Source: Brevinematales bacterium (GTDB lineage: Bacteria; Spirochaetota; Brevinematia; Brevinematales; GWF1-51-8). From it: 64,000 nucleotides of DNA. Positions 51,756 through 60,448 of the stretch are shown piece by piece. The position numbers and the translations under genes were made by a program. The DNA is taken from positions 62,001 through 126,000 of the forward strand of contig JAGVBZ010000030.1 in assembly GCA_020059465.1 (NCBI GenBank), read 5' to 3'. How positions within the stretch are numbered: position 1 is the stretch's first letter; every line of letters begins with the position of its first letter. Below the pieces are notes generated by a model. That model was not told where the DNA came from and searched no databases. It saw only the letters and a program-made list of their open reading frames with translations.

Positions 51756-53333
51756 ATGGAAAAGAAATACCTGCGGTTTCAGGGCGGAAAAACATTTTTG
51801 ATCTCTAAGGATGTTTCTAAAATAAAAAAAGACAGAACCCCGTACTTTCTGATCTTCGATCAGGATTTCCTCCTGTCGCATTTTCAGGTGGATACGAAAA
51901 TGAGCCAACAGGGATGCCGTTCGTTCTATGTGAAACCGTCGAAACTGGGGATGCGGCATATCACTCTGAAAGACGGGAAATTTCATGTAACACTCTGCTC
52001 GGAGGAAGCGTTCGATAAGTGTGAAAAAAACTGTATTATGGAAAGCCTGCGTGACGACCATAGCGAAGGGAAGTACGTTATCCTCAGCGAGGAGCACGCC
52101 GATCATCGGGATTCCATCGATTCGGATATTTCGATGCCCCCCGTATTCCAGTCATTCGTCCTCGACGAAATACTCCCGATCTCCTACTCCCCGTTTGCGT
52201 TCCATACCATACAGTTCCCGGAGAATAAAACTTCCCGCAGTATTCTGTCGTTCGGCGACGAAAACAGTTTCACCATGTCCTACCTCGAGGGGAACGAGAT
52301 ACATGTATCGCCGCTCCTCGAACGGCTGGAAACGTTCTACGAGATGGAGGAAATGGACCGCCTGATCAACATGATTGTCGGGCATCTCAATATCAAGGAA
52401 CTGACCCTGATCCGCGATTACAATAACTTTTCGCTCGTAGCGGATTACCTGAAGCGTTTTACGTCGGTGCACAAGGTCAATCACGTATTCGCGCATATGG
52501 CGAACGTGATGTACGATAACGGATTCGCGCAGAAAAAAGGAATCGGGGTAATCTACGATTCGAGCAGTTTCGGCCCGGAGGGCAATATACTCGGCGGGGA
52601 GCTTATCTACGGCAATATCGGAAATTTCGAGATAGTCGGGCGATGGAAAGATGTTCCGCTGCCGGGCGGGGATGTCGCAAATATTGAGCCGTGGCGAATC
52701 TCCATCGCGCTGATCAAGGAGGCTATCGGCGGCGACCTTTCCAATATGAGTCTCCCGCTGATCGGGAAGATTCGCGCATCGGAAAACACCGCTTACATAT
52801 TCGACGCGATCAATAAGGGCAATGTCACCTATACGTTATCGTCCAGCATGCATCATATTATCTCCGCGATCGGCGAGCTGTTATTCTACCAGGAGAAAAC
52901 ATTCGACCGCGACTTTTTCGAGAGCTTTATCAACGAACTGGTGCCGCTCGATTCCGTGCTGGATTTTTACACCCTCCCCATCGCGGAAGAAGACGGGTTG
53001 TTTATCATCAATACATATACTCTGATACAGAAGCTGGTCAGCGACCTCTTCGCGCTGGAAAATCCGGAGGGATTAGTCGGAAAACTGGTCGATACGATCG
53101 CACGGGCGACCGCAGACGCTGTTGAACGTATCGCCGAACGCTATCATGAGAAGAACGTGTTTCTCGGCGGCGAGTTTTTTACCAATCCGGCCTGCCTGAC
53201 CATTATCCATGACGAACTGAAATCGAGGGGGTTTCAGGTGTATATCCCGAAAACAATCCCGGCCGACAACAGTTCCGTTTCGGTAGGACAGTTAATCTAC
53301 GATTTCTTTCAGCAGAACATAAATATGCCGTAA
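51756..53333 (+). CDS. Orphan HypF/Kae1-type carbamoyltransferase-like protein
   Basis: A 525-residue protein whose C-terminal ~370 residues match the Kae1-like part of HypF: NHVFAHMANVM (His243, His247; HypF has QHHHAH), GIGVIYDSSSFGPEGNILGGEL (Asp268), VPLPGGDVANIEPWR, then NVFLGGEFFTNPACL and PADNSSVSVGQL (Asp504). The four metal ligands of the family are thus kept. The acylphosphatase, zinc-finger and YrdC parts of HypF are absent; the first ~150 residues are unrelated to anything I know. No hydrogenase or hyp genes are near. Probable role: ATP-dependent carbamoyl or adenylyl transfer to an unknown acceptor. Confidence 0.75.
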   Translation: MEKKYLRFQGGKTFLISKDVSKIKKDRTPYFLIFDQDFLLSHFQVDTKMSQQGCRSFYVKPSKLGMRHITLKDGKFHVTLCSEEAFDKCEKNCIMESLRDDHSEGKYVILSEEHADHRDSIDSDISMPPVFQSFVLDEILPISYSPFAFHTIQFPENKTSRSILSFGDENSFTMSYLEGNEIHVSPLLERLETFYEMEEMDRLINMIVGHLNIKELTLIRDYNNFSLVADYLKRFTSVHKVNHVFAHMANVMYDNGFAQKKGIGVIYDSSSFGPEGNILGGELIYGNIGNFEIVGRWKDVPLPGGDVANIEPWRISIALIKEAIGGDLSNMSLPLIGKIRASENTAYIFDAINKGNVTYTLSSSMHHIISAIGELLFYQEKTFDRDFFESFINELVPLDSVLDFYTLPIAEEDGLFIINTYTLIQKLVSDLFALENPEGLVGKLVDTIARATADAVERIAERYHEKNVFLGGEFFTNPACLTIIHDELKSRGFQVYIPKTIPADNSSVSVGQLIYDFFQQNINMP

Positions 53334-53336
53334 AGC

Positions 53337-53365
53337 TTGAGAATTTTACAGATTCGGGTTATATT
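53337..53365 (+). promoter_or_regulatory. Promoter of the outer-membrane-like gene
   Basis: TTGAGA (53337-53342), 17 bases, TATATT (53360-53365). Confidence 0.82.
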
Positions 53366-53412
53366 ATGTGAAATATCTTTCGCGGCAGGTTGCCGATAAA
53401 AGAGGAGGTTAT

Positions 53413-54981
53413 ATGAAAAGACTACTTGTTGTTGTATCTATTGTCGCCGGATTATTCGGAATCTCTTATGGGGCCGATCCCGAAGTATCCAAGAAAAGCG
53501 AAATAGCGGTTTTCGGTGTGTATTCTTCTTATAATATGCCGAGCGCGGCGGTCGCGTATTTCGACGACCAGATGATCGGTGTGTTTAACGATCTGAAACG
53601 TTTTAAAGTCATCGGGTTCCAGTACCGTATGGACACCGCGTCCGCAGATAAGTTTATCAAGAAGATCAAAGATCTGAAAAAGGAGAACATTCTCAACGAT
53701 AAAAACCTTATCGACGAGGATTTCGGTGTAGTCGTAATCCCCGCGGTCGACCTTGAGAAAATGGCGAAATCATTCTTTATCGCTATTCCTATGGTCAGCG
53801 GATGGTCTGTCACAAAAGTCCAGATCGAAAAGAAGTCCAAGGACCTGAAGGGAAATACCACATCGAAGTGGGTATGGGTCTATAAAGCAAGCGTCAACGT
53901 TTCTATCCGTCTCATCGACGCGGACGGAAATCTGGTCGATGTTTACAGTAAAGACCAGAACTATGAATCCGAGACCGGCGAGCAGGATGCATACCAGCAC
54001 GCTATCAAAGACGCGGTATGGGGCCTGACGTTCTTCCTCCGCAATATGGATCAGTTTAAAATCAAGACCAAAGTACTCGAAGTACCCGGCCCCGGCACCC
54101 TTTATATGGAGCTTGGAAAGGATATGGGAGTTAAACCCGGATATGAATTTATTATCGAAAAATCGTCCGCTCTCGGCGCGACCGGTAAAACCATCAAGAT
54201 GGAATCCGGCCTCGTACGTGTGGAAAGCATCGGCGCGGATTATTCGATCGGTAAGGTCATCTTCGGCTCGCCTATAGTAAACGACCAGCTGGTCGAAGCC
54301 CCGATGATGGGCGGACGTCTCACGCTCGGCGGCGGAGTATCGATGGTCGATATCAAAGCCGGTAACGTGTTTATGCTTTACAACGACGACTCCCCCGCCC
54401 CCGATTATTTCAGCAATACTTTCTCGTTTGCCGCTCAAACCCTTGTGCCAAAAATAAATTTATCCTATGAAATAGAAATCGGCTATGCTTTATTAGGCCG
54501 CGCCCAAATCGGTCTGTATATTTCCGATCCCCTCGGGTTGAACCTCGATCTTGGAGTGGGATACGAACTCTATCTGGGTGCTTTCAGTATTGTTCCTTCC
54601 ATAGACCTTTCTCTTATCGGAAATTACTTTGATCTGGGAACGATGAAGAACCAGACCGGGTATATTGAAGTAAACGATCAGAAATACTATAACGATGTAA
54701 AAGTCAGCATGATGGGATTGTCGATCGGCGCAAAGCCCGGATTATCGTTCAACTTCCAATTCTCGCAGGGCTTTAAGCTCCGCATTTTCGGCGGATATAC
54801 ATTCACCTTCTTGCCGATATACTCGGTTAAATTCGAAGACGTTAACGATTCGAATAAAACTTCTTCCGAAAACCTGAGCGACCCTAACTTTAAGTTCCTT
54901 GTCAACGGTGTCGAACAGAAAACACTGCCAATCAATTTTAGCGGTGCGTTCGGCGGTTTGGAATTCATCTTCCGCTTCTAA
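53413..54981 (+). CDS. Predicted outer-membrane beta-barrel protein, unknown function
   Basis: A 522-residue exported protein with a signal peptide (MKRLLVVVSIVAGLFGISYGA). The first ~250 residues form a soluble alpha/beta domain (EIAVFGVYSSYNMPSAAVAYFDDQM and FKVIGFQYRM, loosely like CsgG/FlgT-type nucleation domains). The last ~200 residues are alternating amphipathic strands ending in EFIFRF, the C-terminal Phe typical of outer-membrane barrels. The ATG at 53413 follows GAGGAGG. I cannot name the family. It is a single-gene unit with its own promoter and terminator. Confidence 0.7.
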   Translation: MKRLLVVVSIVAGLFGISYGADPEVSKKSEIAVFGVYSSYNMPSAAVAYFDDQMIGVFNDLKRFKVIGFQYRMDTASADKFIKKIKDLKKENILNDKNLIDEDFGVVVIPAVDLEKMAKSFFIAIPMVSGWSVTKVQIEKKSKDLKGNTTSKWVWVYKASVNVSIRLIDADGNLVDVYSKDQNYESETGEQDAYQHAIKDAVWGLTFFLRNMDQFKIKTKVLEVPGPGTLYMELGKDMGVKPGYEFIIEKSSALGATGKTIKMESGLVRVESIGADYSIGKVIFGSPIVNDQLVEAPMMGGRLTLGGGVSMVDIKAGNVFMLYNDDSPAPDYFSNTFSFAAQTLVPKINLSYEIEIGYALLGRAQIGLYISDPLGLNLDLGVGYELYLGAFSIVPSIDLSLIGNYFDLGTMKNQTGYIEVNDQKYYNDVKVSMMGLSIGAKPGLSFNFQFSQGFKLRIFGGYTFTFLPIYSVKFEDVNDSNKTSSENLSDPNFKFLVNGVEQKTLPINFSGAFGGLEFIFRF

Positions 54982-55001
54982 GTCAATAGTACAGTAATAT
55001 A

Positions 55002-55031
55002 AAGGACGGGAAAATTCCCGTCCTTTTTTTA
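55002..55031 (+). terminator. Terminator after the outer-membrane-like gene
   Basis: An 11-bp stem AAGGACGGGAA/TTCCCGTCCTT followed by T5. The downstream arm and the next ~24 bases recur at 55905-55936. Confidence 0.93.
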
Positions 55032-55048
55032 TTTCAACACTGTTCCGT
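55017..55048 (+). repeat. 32-bp direct repeat, copy 1 (terminator arm plus tail)
   Basis: Begins CCCGTCCTTTTTTTATTTC and ends CACTGTTCCGT; identical to 55905-55936. The two copies bracket the P13-like gene. Confidence 0.88.
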
Positions 55049-55137
55049 CACTGCCAACGGAGTAAAGCAGTCTCTTTCTCATCGATAGCTTCGGCAAATG
55101 TCTCGCCTGCCTTCTACGAAGGTAGACAGGCAATGAC
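55047..55137. repeat. 91-bp element with terminal inverted repeats
   Basis: GTCACTGCC at the left and GGCAATGAC at the right are inverted copies with one mismatch. An internal imperfect hairpin spans about 55105-55131. It is related to the elements at 16321 and 40591. It lies in the 329-base gap 54982-55310, which otherwise holds a terminator and a promoter. Confidence 0.7.
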
Positions 55138-55250
55138 CGCTTGTTCCGTATGCTTCTTTTTGCAATGCATATACGCCAAAAGAACACTGCCGTTCTTATT
55201 CCATTAAAAACTCAACCCGTCCCGGTTTTAAACTGTTTATTTGACACTTT

Positions 55251-55283
55251 TAAAACAATACGATAATCTATTGTGAGTATAAT
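55251..55283 (+). promoter_or_regulatory. Candidate promoter of the P13-like gene
   Basis: Perfect TTGACA (55251-55256) and TATAAT (55278-55283), but 21 bases apart, longer than optimal. Low basal activity or an activator is possible. Confidence 0.45.
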
Positions 55284-55310
55284 CATACAACAATATTTCA
55301 GGAGGAAAAT

Positions 55311-55850
55311 ATGAAGATTGCGTTTTTATCGTTATCCATGCTGTTTCTTTTCATTTGCGCCGGTTTCAGCGCAGGCAAGGCTGAGATCCAGTTGCATCTG
55401 GAGGAAAAAACGTTCCTGAATCCCGGGGGCCCCGAAGTTATTGCCACTATGGCCGGAGATATTTCATTTGAGGAAAAGATGTTATTCTACTCGATGTACA
55501 AAAAAGAGGACGCTGCCATAGGATTTGTCCTGAATTTTTTGATCCCGGGTCTCGGCATCGGGAATTATGTGATCGGTGATACCTCCGGCGGAACAATTAC
55601 TCTGGTAGGTTCAATCCTCTCTTGGGCCGTCTATGCAGTCGGTTTAAATATGATATATTCGACCGGTTATACCGGTTTATTAATCGGGTATGCAGGAATA
55701 GGCGGTGTATGCTTCTTCAGTATCCGCGGCCTCGTCAGCCCGTTTACCTATGTCGATCATTATAACAAACAGCTTAAGAAAGCTCTGATGATGGGTAACC
55801 TGTCGCTCGACGATGGTTTCCACATGGATTTGTTTTCTATCAGTTTCTAA
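55311..55850 (+). CDS. P13-like spirochaete membrane protein
   Basis: A 179-residue exported protein. After a signal peptide (MKIAFLSLSMLFLFICAGFSA) the segment EEKMLFYSMYKKEDAAIGFVLNFLIPGLGIGNYVIGDTSGGTITLVG closely follows the core of Borrelia P13 (EKLL-YE--K-DP-VPFLLN-FLGFGIGSF-QGD--GG). P13 is a channel-forming outer-membrane protein of Lyme spirochaetes. Two or three further hydrophobic helices follow (about 85-140). GGAGGA precedes the ATG. It is flanked by 32-bp repeats and ends at a terminator. Confidence 0.75.
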   Translation: MKIAFLSLSMLFLFICAGFSAGKAEIQLHLEEKTFLNPGGPEVIATMAGDISFEEKMLFYSMYKKEDAAIGFVLNFLIPGLGIGNYVIGDTSGGTITLVGSILSWAVYAVGLNMIYSTGYTGLLIGYAGIGGVCFFSIRGLVSPFTYVDHYNKQLKKALMMGNLSLDDGFHMDLFSISF

Positions 55851-55866
55851 TAACACGACAAATAAC

Positions 55867-55918
55867 AAGGACGGGACTTGTCTTCGGCGTAGCCGGAGAT
55901 AATCCCCGTCCTTTTTTT
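55867..55918 (+). terminator. Terminator after the P13-like gene, with branched stem
   Basis: Outer stem AAGGACGGG/CCCGTCCTT enclosing an inner stem around CTTCGGC/GCCGGAG, then a T tract. Confidence 0.85.
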
Positions 55919-55936
55919 ATTTCAACACTGTTCCGT
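55905..55936 (+). repeat. 32-bp direct repeat, copy 2
   Basis: Identical to 55017-55048. It is followed by GTCATTCCGAGCG, another degenerate palindromic repeat (about 55945-55975). Confidence 0.88.
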
Positions 55937-56000
55937 AGTGACCGTCATTCCGAGCGCTTGTCGGGAGACATCCCATAATGGGATTTGCCGTACGCAGTAC

Positions 56001-57209
56001 CTATATCTTCACTATCCCGTACTGGATGCGCTTTTTCAGCAGATAGAGGTCTGCCTGCGTGCGAAGCAATGTCAGTTCGGACTGCAGGAGCGAGTTCATC
56101 CGTATCTGGTACTCCGGGTAATCGATCTGGTCGGTCTGGTACTGATAGGTATAGAGCTTCTGGAGTTCGCGCTCGATCTCGACATTACCCTTGAGTACCG
56201 CGGTTTTTTTCTCCAGCACGCCGAGCTTCTGTATCATGATCTTCAGGGTATATTCGTATTCCACTCGGATATTGTCCACAGCCAGCTGTGTATTCGCCTT
56301 TTCGTAATTCAGCTTCGCGATCTTGTTCTCCCGCTCGAAGAAATCGAACGGGTTGAACGATATCCCTGCGCTGACCCCCCATGATGTCTGGTTTTCCCAC
56401 ATATCGTACCCGTAATTGAACGACAGGCTGAGCTGAGGGAGAAAATGCTCCCGTACCGCGAGGCCGATATCGACCGAATTATTCGCGAGGAGGAGTTCCT
56501 TCATTTTCAGGCTCAACTGGTACTGCGAGTTCGACCCCGGAGAATCCGGAACCCCCAGCGTATCGGGATTCCAAACCGGCGAGGCGGCCTTCTTGCCGAC
56601 AAGCTGGATAAACTGCGCCGACGCCTTGTCGTACTCCGCGGATTTCAGCGATAGTTCCTCGGCGGCGATCATGATATCGTTGGAAAGTTTTTTCGCATTC
56701 AGCGCGATCTCCTGCCCGTTCTTCAGCTTGGTCTCGATCACCTTGAGCGAGCTTTTCTGCGCGGCAAGATTGGCTTTCAGCAAATCGATCTCCTTGACAG
56801 TCACTCCGAGCTGGACAAACTGCTGGATCACATTGTCGATATAGCTCCGTTTATCGATCTCCGCCTGTATCTTATTGATATCGAGCTGGTTTCCGGCCTT
56901 GACAAGCCCCTGAATGATCGAGTCCACGTGCGAGAAGGATTTGGAGAAAGTGATACTTCCGCTCCAGTCGTCGGACTGTACGCTGCCCGATGCGCCGTTC
57001 TTATAATTCACGCCGGCCTGCAGTTCGGGTAGCAGCGAGAGATACGCCTCGGAGTAGCTGAGATGATTGATGCCGAGGGAATTCGATATCGTCTTCCCGG
57101 TCGCGGAATTCACGAGGCCGTAGCGTATCAGGTCGTCCAGTTCGTCCGCGTGAATAAACGGCCCGAACGATATCAGGACTCCTGTCAGAACGATGATAAA
57201 TTTATTCAT
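56001..57209 (-). CDS. TolC-family outer-membrane efflux protein
   Basis: A 402-residue TolC-like protein: signal peptide (MNKFIIVLTGVLISFGPFIHA), two long heptad-rich helical hairpins (about 100-210 and 290-395) and short barrel strands such as SLSFNYGYDMWENQTSWGVSAGISFNPFDFF. It would form the outer-membrane exit duct for the MacAB-like transporter encoded just upstream. The start at 57209 is set by GGTGGAGGCG and overlaps the permease stop by eight bases. At ~400 residues it is slightly shorter than E. coli TolC. Confidence 0.88.
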   Translation of the reverse strand: MNKFIIVLTGVLISFGPFIHADELDDLIRYGLVNSATGKTISNSLGINHLSYSEAYLSLLPELQAGVNYKNGASGSVQSDDWSGSITFSKSFSHVDSIIQGLVKAGNQLDINKIQAEIDKRSYIDNVIQQFVQLGVTVKEIDLLKANLAAQKSSLKVIETKLKNGQEIALNAKKLSNDIMIAAEELSLKSAEYDKASAQFIQLVGKKAASPVWNPDTLGVPDSPGSNSQYQLSLKMKELLLANNSVDIGLAVREHFLPQLSLSFNYGYDMWENQTSWGVSAGISFNPFDFFERENKIAKLNYEKANTQLAVDNIRVEYEYTLKIMIQKLGVLEKKTAVLKGNVEIERELQKLYTYQYQTDQIDYPEYQIRMNSLLQSELTLLRTQADLYLLKKRIQYGIVKI

Positions 57210-58494
57210 AGCGTAACGCCTCCACCGGCGGAAGTTTCGCCGCCTTGATCGCGGGGTAAAGCCCAGACAGCATACCGACAAACATCGAGAAGAACATCGC
57301 GAACACCCCCGCGTCGAACGAGAACTCCGGTTTCGCGCCGAACGACCCCTGAAGCATGGCGCTCAGGGCGGTCATACTGACCACATACCCGAAACCGAGT
57401 CCGATAAACCCGCCGATGATACAGATGACGATGGTCTCGACGATAAAGAGGAGAAAAATATCCAGATTACTCGCGCCGATCGCTTTACGGATACCGATCT
57501 CCCGCATCCTTTCGCGGAACGACGCAAGCATAACGTTCATAATGCCGATCCCGCCGACCATCAGCGATATCCCGGCGACAACTCCGAGTACTATATTCCA
57601 AATACCCGTAAACTCCTCCATATTGCTCATCCACTCCTGTACCGACCCCACCGTATAGATATCCATATCGTTGTGCGTCTTGAGCATAATATTCAGCACT
57701 TCGTCCATCGTTGACGGCACCATCTCGACCGATTTCGACTGGACGAAAATATTCAGCCAATTCTGCGAGGTATCCTGGCCGATGAAACGGGTGAGCGCAG
57801 TGGTGACTGGAATTAAGATGCGGACGTTTTTCCATTCCAGCGGATTCTTATTCTTACTGGACGAACCGGACTTCTTCGGCGCGGAATTCAGATTTTTTGC
57901 AAGCTCTGCGCCGTATTCGGTCAGTACGCCGATCACCTCGAAATAATCGTTCCTGATTTTTATCACCTTGCCGATCGGGTCGGCACTTCCAAACATCTCG
58001 GCCGCAACCGTTGAACCGAGCACACATACGCGCGCCGCGTTCTGCATATCGTATTCATTGATCTCACGCCCCTTAACCACAATATACTTATTCATAGGAA
58101 ATGTTGACGGTGAAACACCCAAAACCCTGTACTCTTTATTCTTTTCTTTATACTGCGTCATCTCGCGCAGGTTTATTTCTACCCCTACCGATTTAACAGT
58201 GGTCGCGTATTTTTTAATATTATTCATATCGTTCAGCGTCAGACGGTATTGTTTCATCGCAGAGGCGCCGAGGTCGCGGACTTTATGCCAATCGACGGAA
58301 ACCTGCACCATATCCTGCGATCCGAGGGATTCGATAAACGAGCGGTTCGCCACCTCGGTTCCTTTGACGATTGAAAACATCGCAGTCAGGTTCATTACCC
58401 CGAGAATAATCCCCACCACCGACAGAATCGACCGCATGACATGATACCTGATTTCGAGGATACCGTTAACAACCGCACTCCAGAGCTTTTTCAT
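57202..58494 (-). CDS. MacB-type ABC transporter permease
   Basis: A 430-residue MacB/FtsX-fold permease: one N-terminal helix (about 18-42), a large periplasmic domain (MacB_PCD) and three C-terminal helices containing GGIGIMNVMLASFRERMREIGIRKAIGAS, the FtsX-domain signature. Type VII ABC systems work as mechanotransmission pumps for lipoproteins, peptides or antibiotics. Its ATG overlaps the ATPase stop (ATGA at 58491-58494) and its stop overlaps the TolC start. Confidence 0.93.
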   Translation of the reverse strand: MKKLWSAVVNGILEIRYHVMRSILSVVGIILGVMNLTAMFSIVKGTEVANRSFIESLGSQDMVQVSVDWHKVRDLGASAMKQYRLTLNDMNNIKKYATTVKSVGVEINLREMTQYKEKNKEYRVLGVSPSTFPMNKYIVVKGREINEYDMQNAARVCVLGSTVAAEMFGSADPIGKVIKIRNDYFEVIGVLTEYGAELAKNLNSAPKKSGSSSKNKNPLEWKNVRILIPVTTALTRFIGQDTSQNWLNIFVQSKSVEMVPSTMDEVLNIMLKTHNDMDIYTVGSVQEWMSNMEEFTGIWNIVLGVVAGISLMVGGIGIMNVMLASFRERMREIGIRKAIGASNLDIFLLFIVETIVICIIGGFIGLGFGYVVSMTALSAMLQGSFGAKPEFSFDAGVFAMFFSMFVGMLSGLYPAIKAAKLPPVEALRYE

Positions 58495-59165
58495 TCCATC
58501 ACCTCCCCGTCGCGAATCTTGATAATCGAATCCGCGTATTCCGCGATCTCCATCTCATGGGTGACCAGTACGATCGTCCGGCTTTCGTCCTTCAGATCGG
58601 AGAGGAGAGTCATGATCTCTTTTTCGGTCTTGGTGTCAAGGTTTCCTGTCGGTTCGTCCGCCAGTATAACAGTCGGGTTCATAATCAGCGCCCGCGCGAT
58701 CGCCACTCTCTGGCGTTCCCCCCCGGAAAGTTCGTTTGGTTTATGATGAACCCGATGTCCTAACCCCACCTGTTCCAGAAGCTTGTTGATACGTTTTTTC
58801 CGGTCGGCGCTTGATACCTGCGAATAGGTTAACGGCATCTCGACATTCTTATATACCGAGTACCTCGGCAGCAGATTATATGCCTGAAACACAAAACCGA
58901 CTTCGCGGTTCCGGATATGCGCCTGCTGTCGATCCGATAATTTAGCCACATCCCGGTTATTCAGGAAATACTGCCCTGACGAGGGACGGTCGAGCAGTCC
59001 CAGAATATGCATCAGGGTCGATTTTCCGGATCCGGAGTGCCCCATAATCGCATAGATTTTATTGGTCTCTAGCGACAGGGTGACATTCTTCAGCGCATGA
59101 ACCTGAATTCTCTCATCTTTCTTTCCGTAGGTTTTACAGAGGTTGAATACTCGAATGCTTTCCAT
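58491..59165 (-). CDS. MacB/LolD-type ABC transporter ATP-binding protein
   Basis: A 224-residue ATPase: Walker A GHSGSGKSTLMHILGLLDRPSSG, Q-loop FVFQAYNLLPRYSVYKNVEMPL, signature LSGGERQRVAIARALIMNP, Walker B VILADEPTGNLD and the H-loop VTHEMEIAEYAD. It drives the permease encoded next. In classical MacB the ATPase and permease are fused; here they are separate, as in LolCDE or YknXYZ. Confidence 0.96.
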   Translation of the reverse strand: MESIRVFNLCKTYGKKDERIQVHALKNVTLSLETNKIYAIMGHSGSGKSTLMHILGLLDRPSSGQYFLNNRDVAKLSDRQQAHIRNREVGFVFQAYNLLPRYSVYKNVEMPLTYSQVSSADRKKRINKLLEQVGLGHRVHHKPNELSGGERQRVAIARALIMNPTVILADEPTGNLDTKTEKEIMTLLSDLKDESRTIVLVTHEMEIAEYADSIIKIRDGEVME

Positions 59166-59174
59166 AGATTATCC

Positions 59175-60368
59175 TTAATGCCCGCCGCCGGGGCCGCCCG
59201 GTCCGCCCTTGCCCTTTGTCTTATTCGTACTTTTATCGTCGGATGATATTATCTGATTTTCCTTGATTTCAAACGGTTTCTTGATGACCTTATCCCCGAG
59301 TTTCAGGCCGCTTTTTATCTCGATAGAATTCAAATCCCATCCCCCGGTAGTAATATAGAACTTCTCATACTTTCCCTCAACCTTTGAACTGGGCACCAGC
59401 ACGTAGTCCTTTTTCTTATCGGCGTCGCGGATCACCGAAGAGATCGGTATGATCGGCACATTGTCCAACGCGACGGTAAGGACTTTGATCTTCACCGACA
59501 TCCCCGGCTTTATCGTATTCGGGAGCGCCTTTTTCATTTCTATCTGGACCTTATATTTTTTTACATTATTCTCCGTGACAGGATTTGGAAAAACCCGGAA
59601 AACCTTCCCGGAGAAGCTATGCTCCTGAAGCGCGTCGATAGTAAAATCCACATCCGCCCCGTCGTTGATATTCAGGATATCGACCTCGTTAATCTTCGCC
59701 TCCACCAGCACGTCGGATATATCCGCTATCTCGAAGAGCACAGTCCCGCTCTGATAGGAGGAGGACGCGATCACGTAATCGCCGATATCCACAAGACGGC
59801 TAATCACTGTTCCCGCAATAGGCGAAACAACGCTCACTCCTTTCTTGCTCTGCACCGAGTCGCTTCCCTCGATAGATTCCAGTTCGAGGCGGGCTTTGAT
59901 CAGTTCCGATTGCCCGATCTTGTATTTATTCACCGAATCGTCGTACTTGGATTTAGACGCCATACCCTGATGGTAAAGCTCGGTAACCTCGGCCATCTCG
60001 TTGGAAAGTTTCTGGAGGGACGCGACCGCCTTCTGGTAGGCGATCTGCGCGGATGTAATCATCTGGATCTGGTTGATATCGGGATATACCTTAGCGAGCT
60101 TGTCCCCCGCTTTTACTTTATCTCCTTCTTCCTTGTAGATCCAGTCGATCTTGCCGGAAAAGTTAAATTTTACTTTCACGATAGTACGGGGTTTTATCTC
60201 GCCGTTTTCCTCGAGATAATTTCTGATAGTACCGGTCTTGACTTCTATCAGTTCGTTCTGCTTATCCCCGCTTTTACCCGGATTTAACTGCCCTTCTTCC
60301 GGTGGATTTTTACCGCCGCAGGATATGAAAAAGAAACCGCATAGGAATAGGATTAAGAATTTAGGCAT
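59175..60368 (-). CDS. MacA/HlyD-type periplasmic adaptor, lipoprotein
   Basis: A 397-residue membrane-fusion protein (lipobox FISC, Cys17). Order: barrel-sandwich half-motif (VKVKFNFSGKIDWIYKEEGDKVKAGDKLAKV), a helical hairpin (about 110-165), the second lipoyl half (KKGVSVVSPIAGTVISRLVDIGDYV), a beta-barrel domain and a membrane-proximal domain. The C-terminus is an unusual KGKGGPGGPGGGH tail. It bridges the permease and TolC. A GGGAGC/GCTCCC hairpin lies before the gene. Confidence 0.92.
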   Translation of the reverse strand: MPKFLILFLCGFFFISCGGKNPPEEGQLNPGKSGDKQNELIEVKTGTIRNYLEENGEIKPRTIVKVKFNFSGKIDWIYKEEGDKVKAGDKLAKVYPDINQIQMITSAQIAYQKAVASLQKLSNEMAEVTELYHQGMASKSKYDDSVNKYKIGQSELIKARLELESIEGSDSVQSKKGVSVVSPIAGTVISRLVDIGDYVIASSSYQSGTVLFEIADISDVLVEAKINEVDILNINDGADVDFTIDALQEHSFSGKVFRVFPNPVTENNVKKYKVQIEMKKALPNTIKPGMSVKIKVLTVALDNVPIIPISSVIRDADKKKDYVLVPSSKVEGKYEKFYITTGGWDLNSIEIKSGLKLGDKVIKKPFEIKENQIISSDDKSTNKTKGKGGPGGPGGGH

Positions 60369-60393
60369 TCTAAAACTCCTTGTTATTCAAACA

Positions 60394-60410
60394 GGGAGCC
60401 TTACGCTCCC
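60394..60410. promoter_or_regulatory. Hairpin upstream of the MacA-like gene
   Basis: A 6-bp stem GGGAGC/GCTCCC with a 5-base loop in the 80-base gap before the exporter genes. There is no good T tract, so it may be a partial terminator or an mRNA-stabilising structure. Confidence 0.45.
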
Positions 60411-60448
60411 GGATGATATTTATCATAAGCAATGATGCAGGATAAAAA

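Noticed and set aside
55267-55310. Riboswitch or sRNA before the P13-like gene
   Set aside because: The leader is short and shows no conserved aptamer-like structure; a plain promoter and ribosome-binding site explain it.
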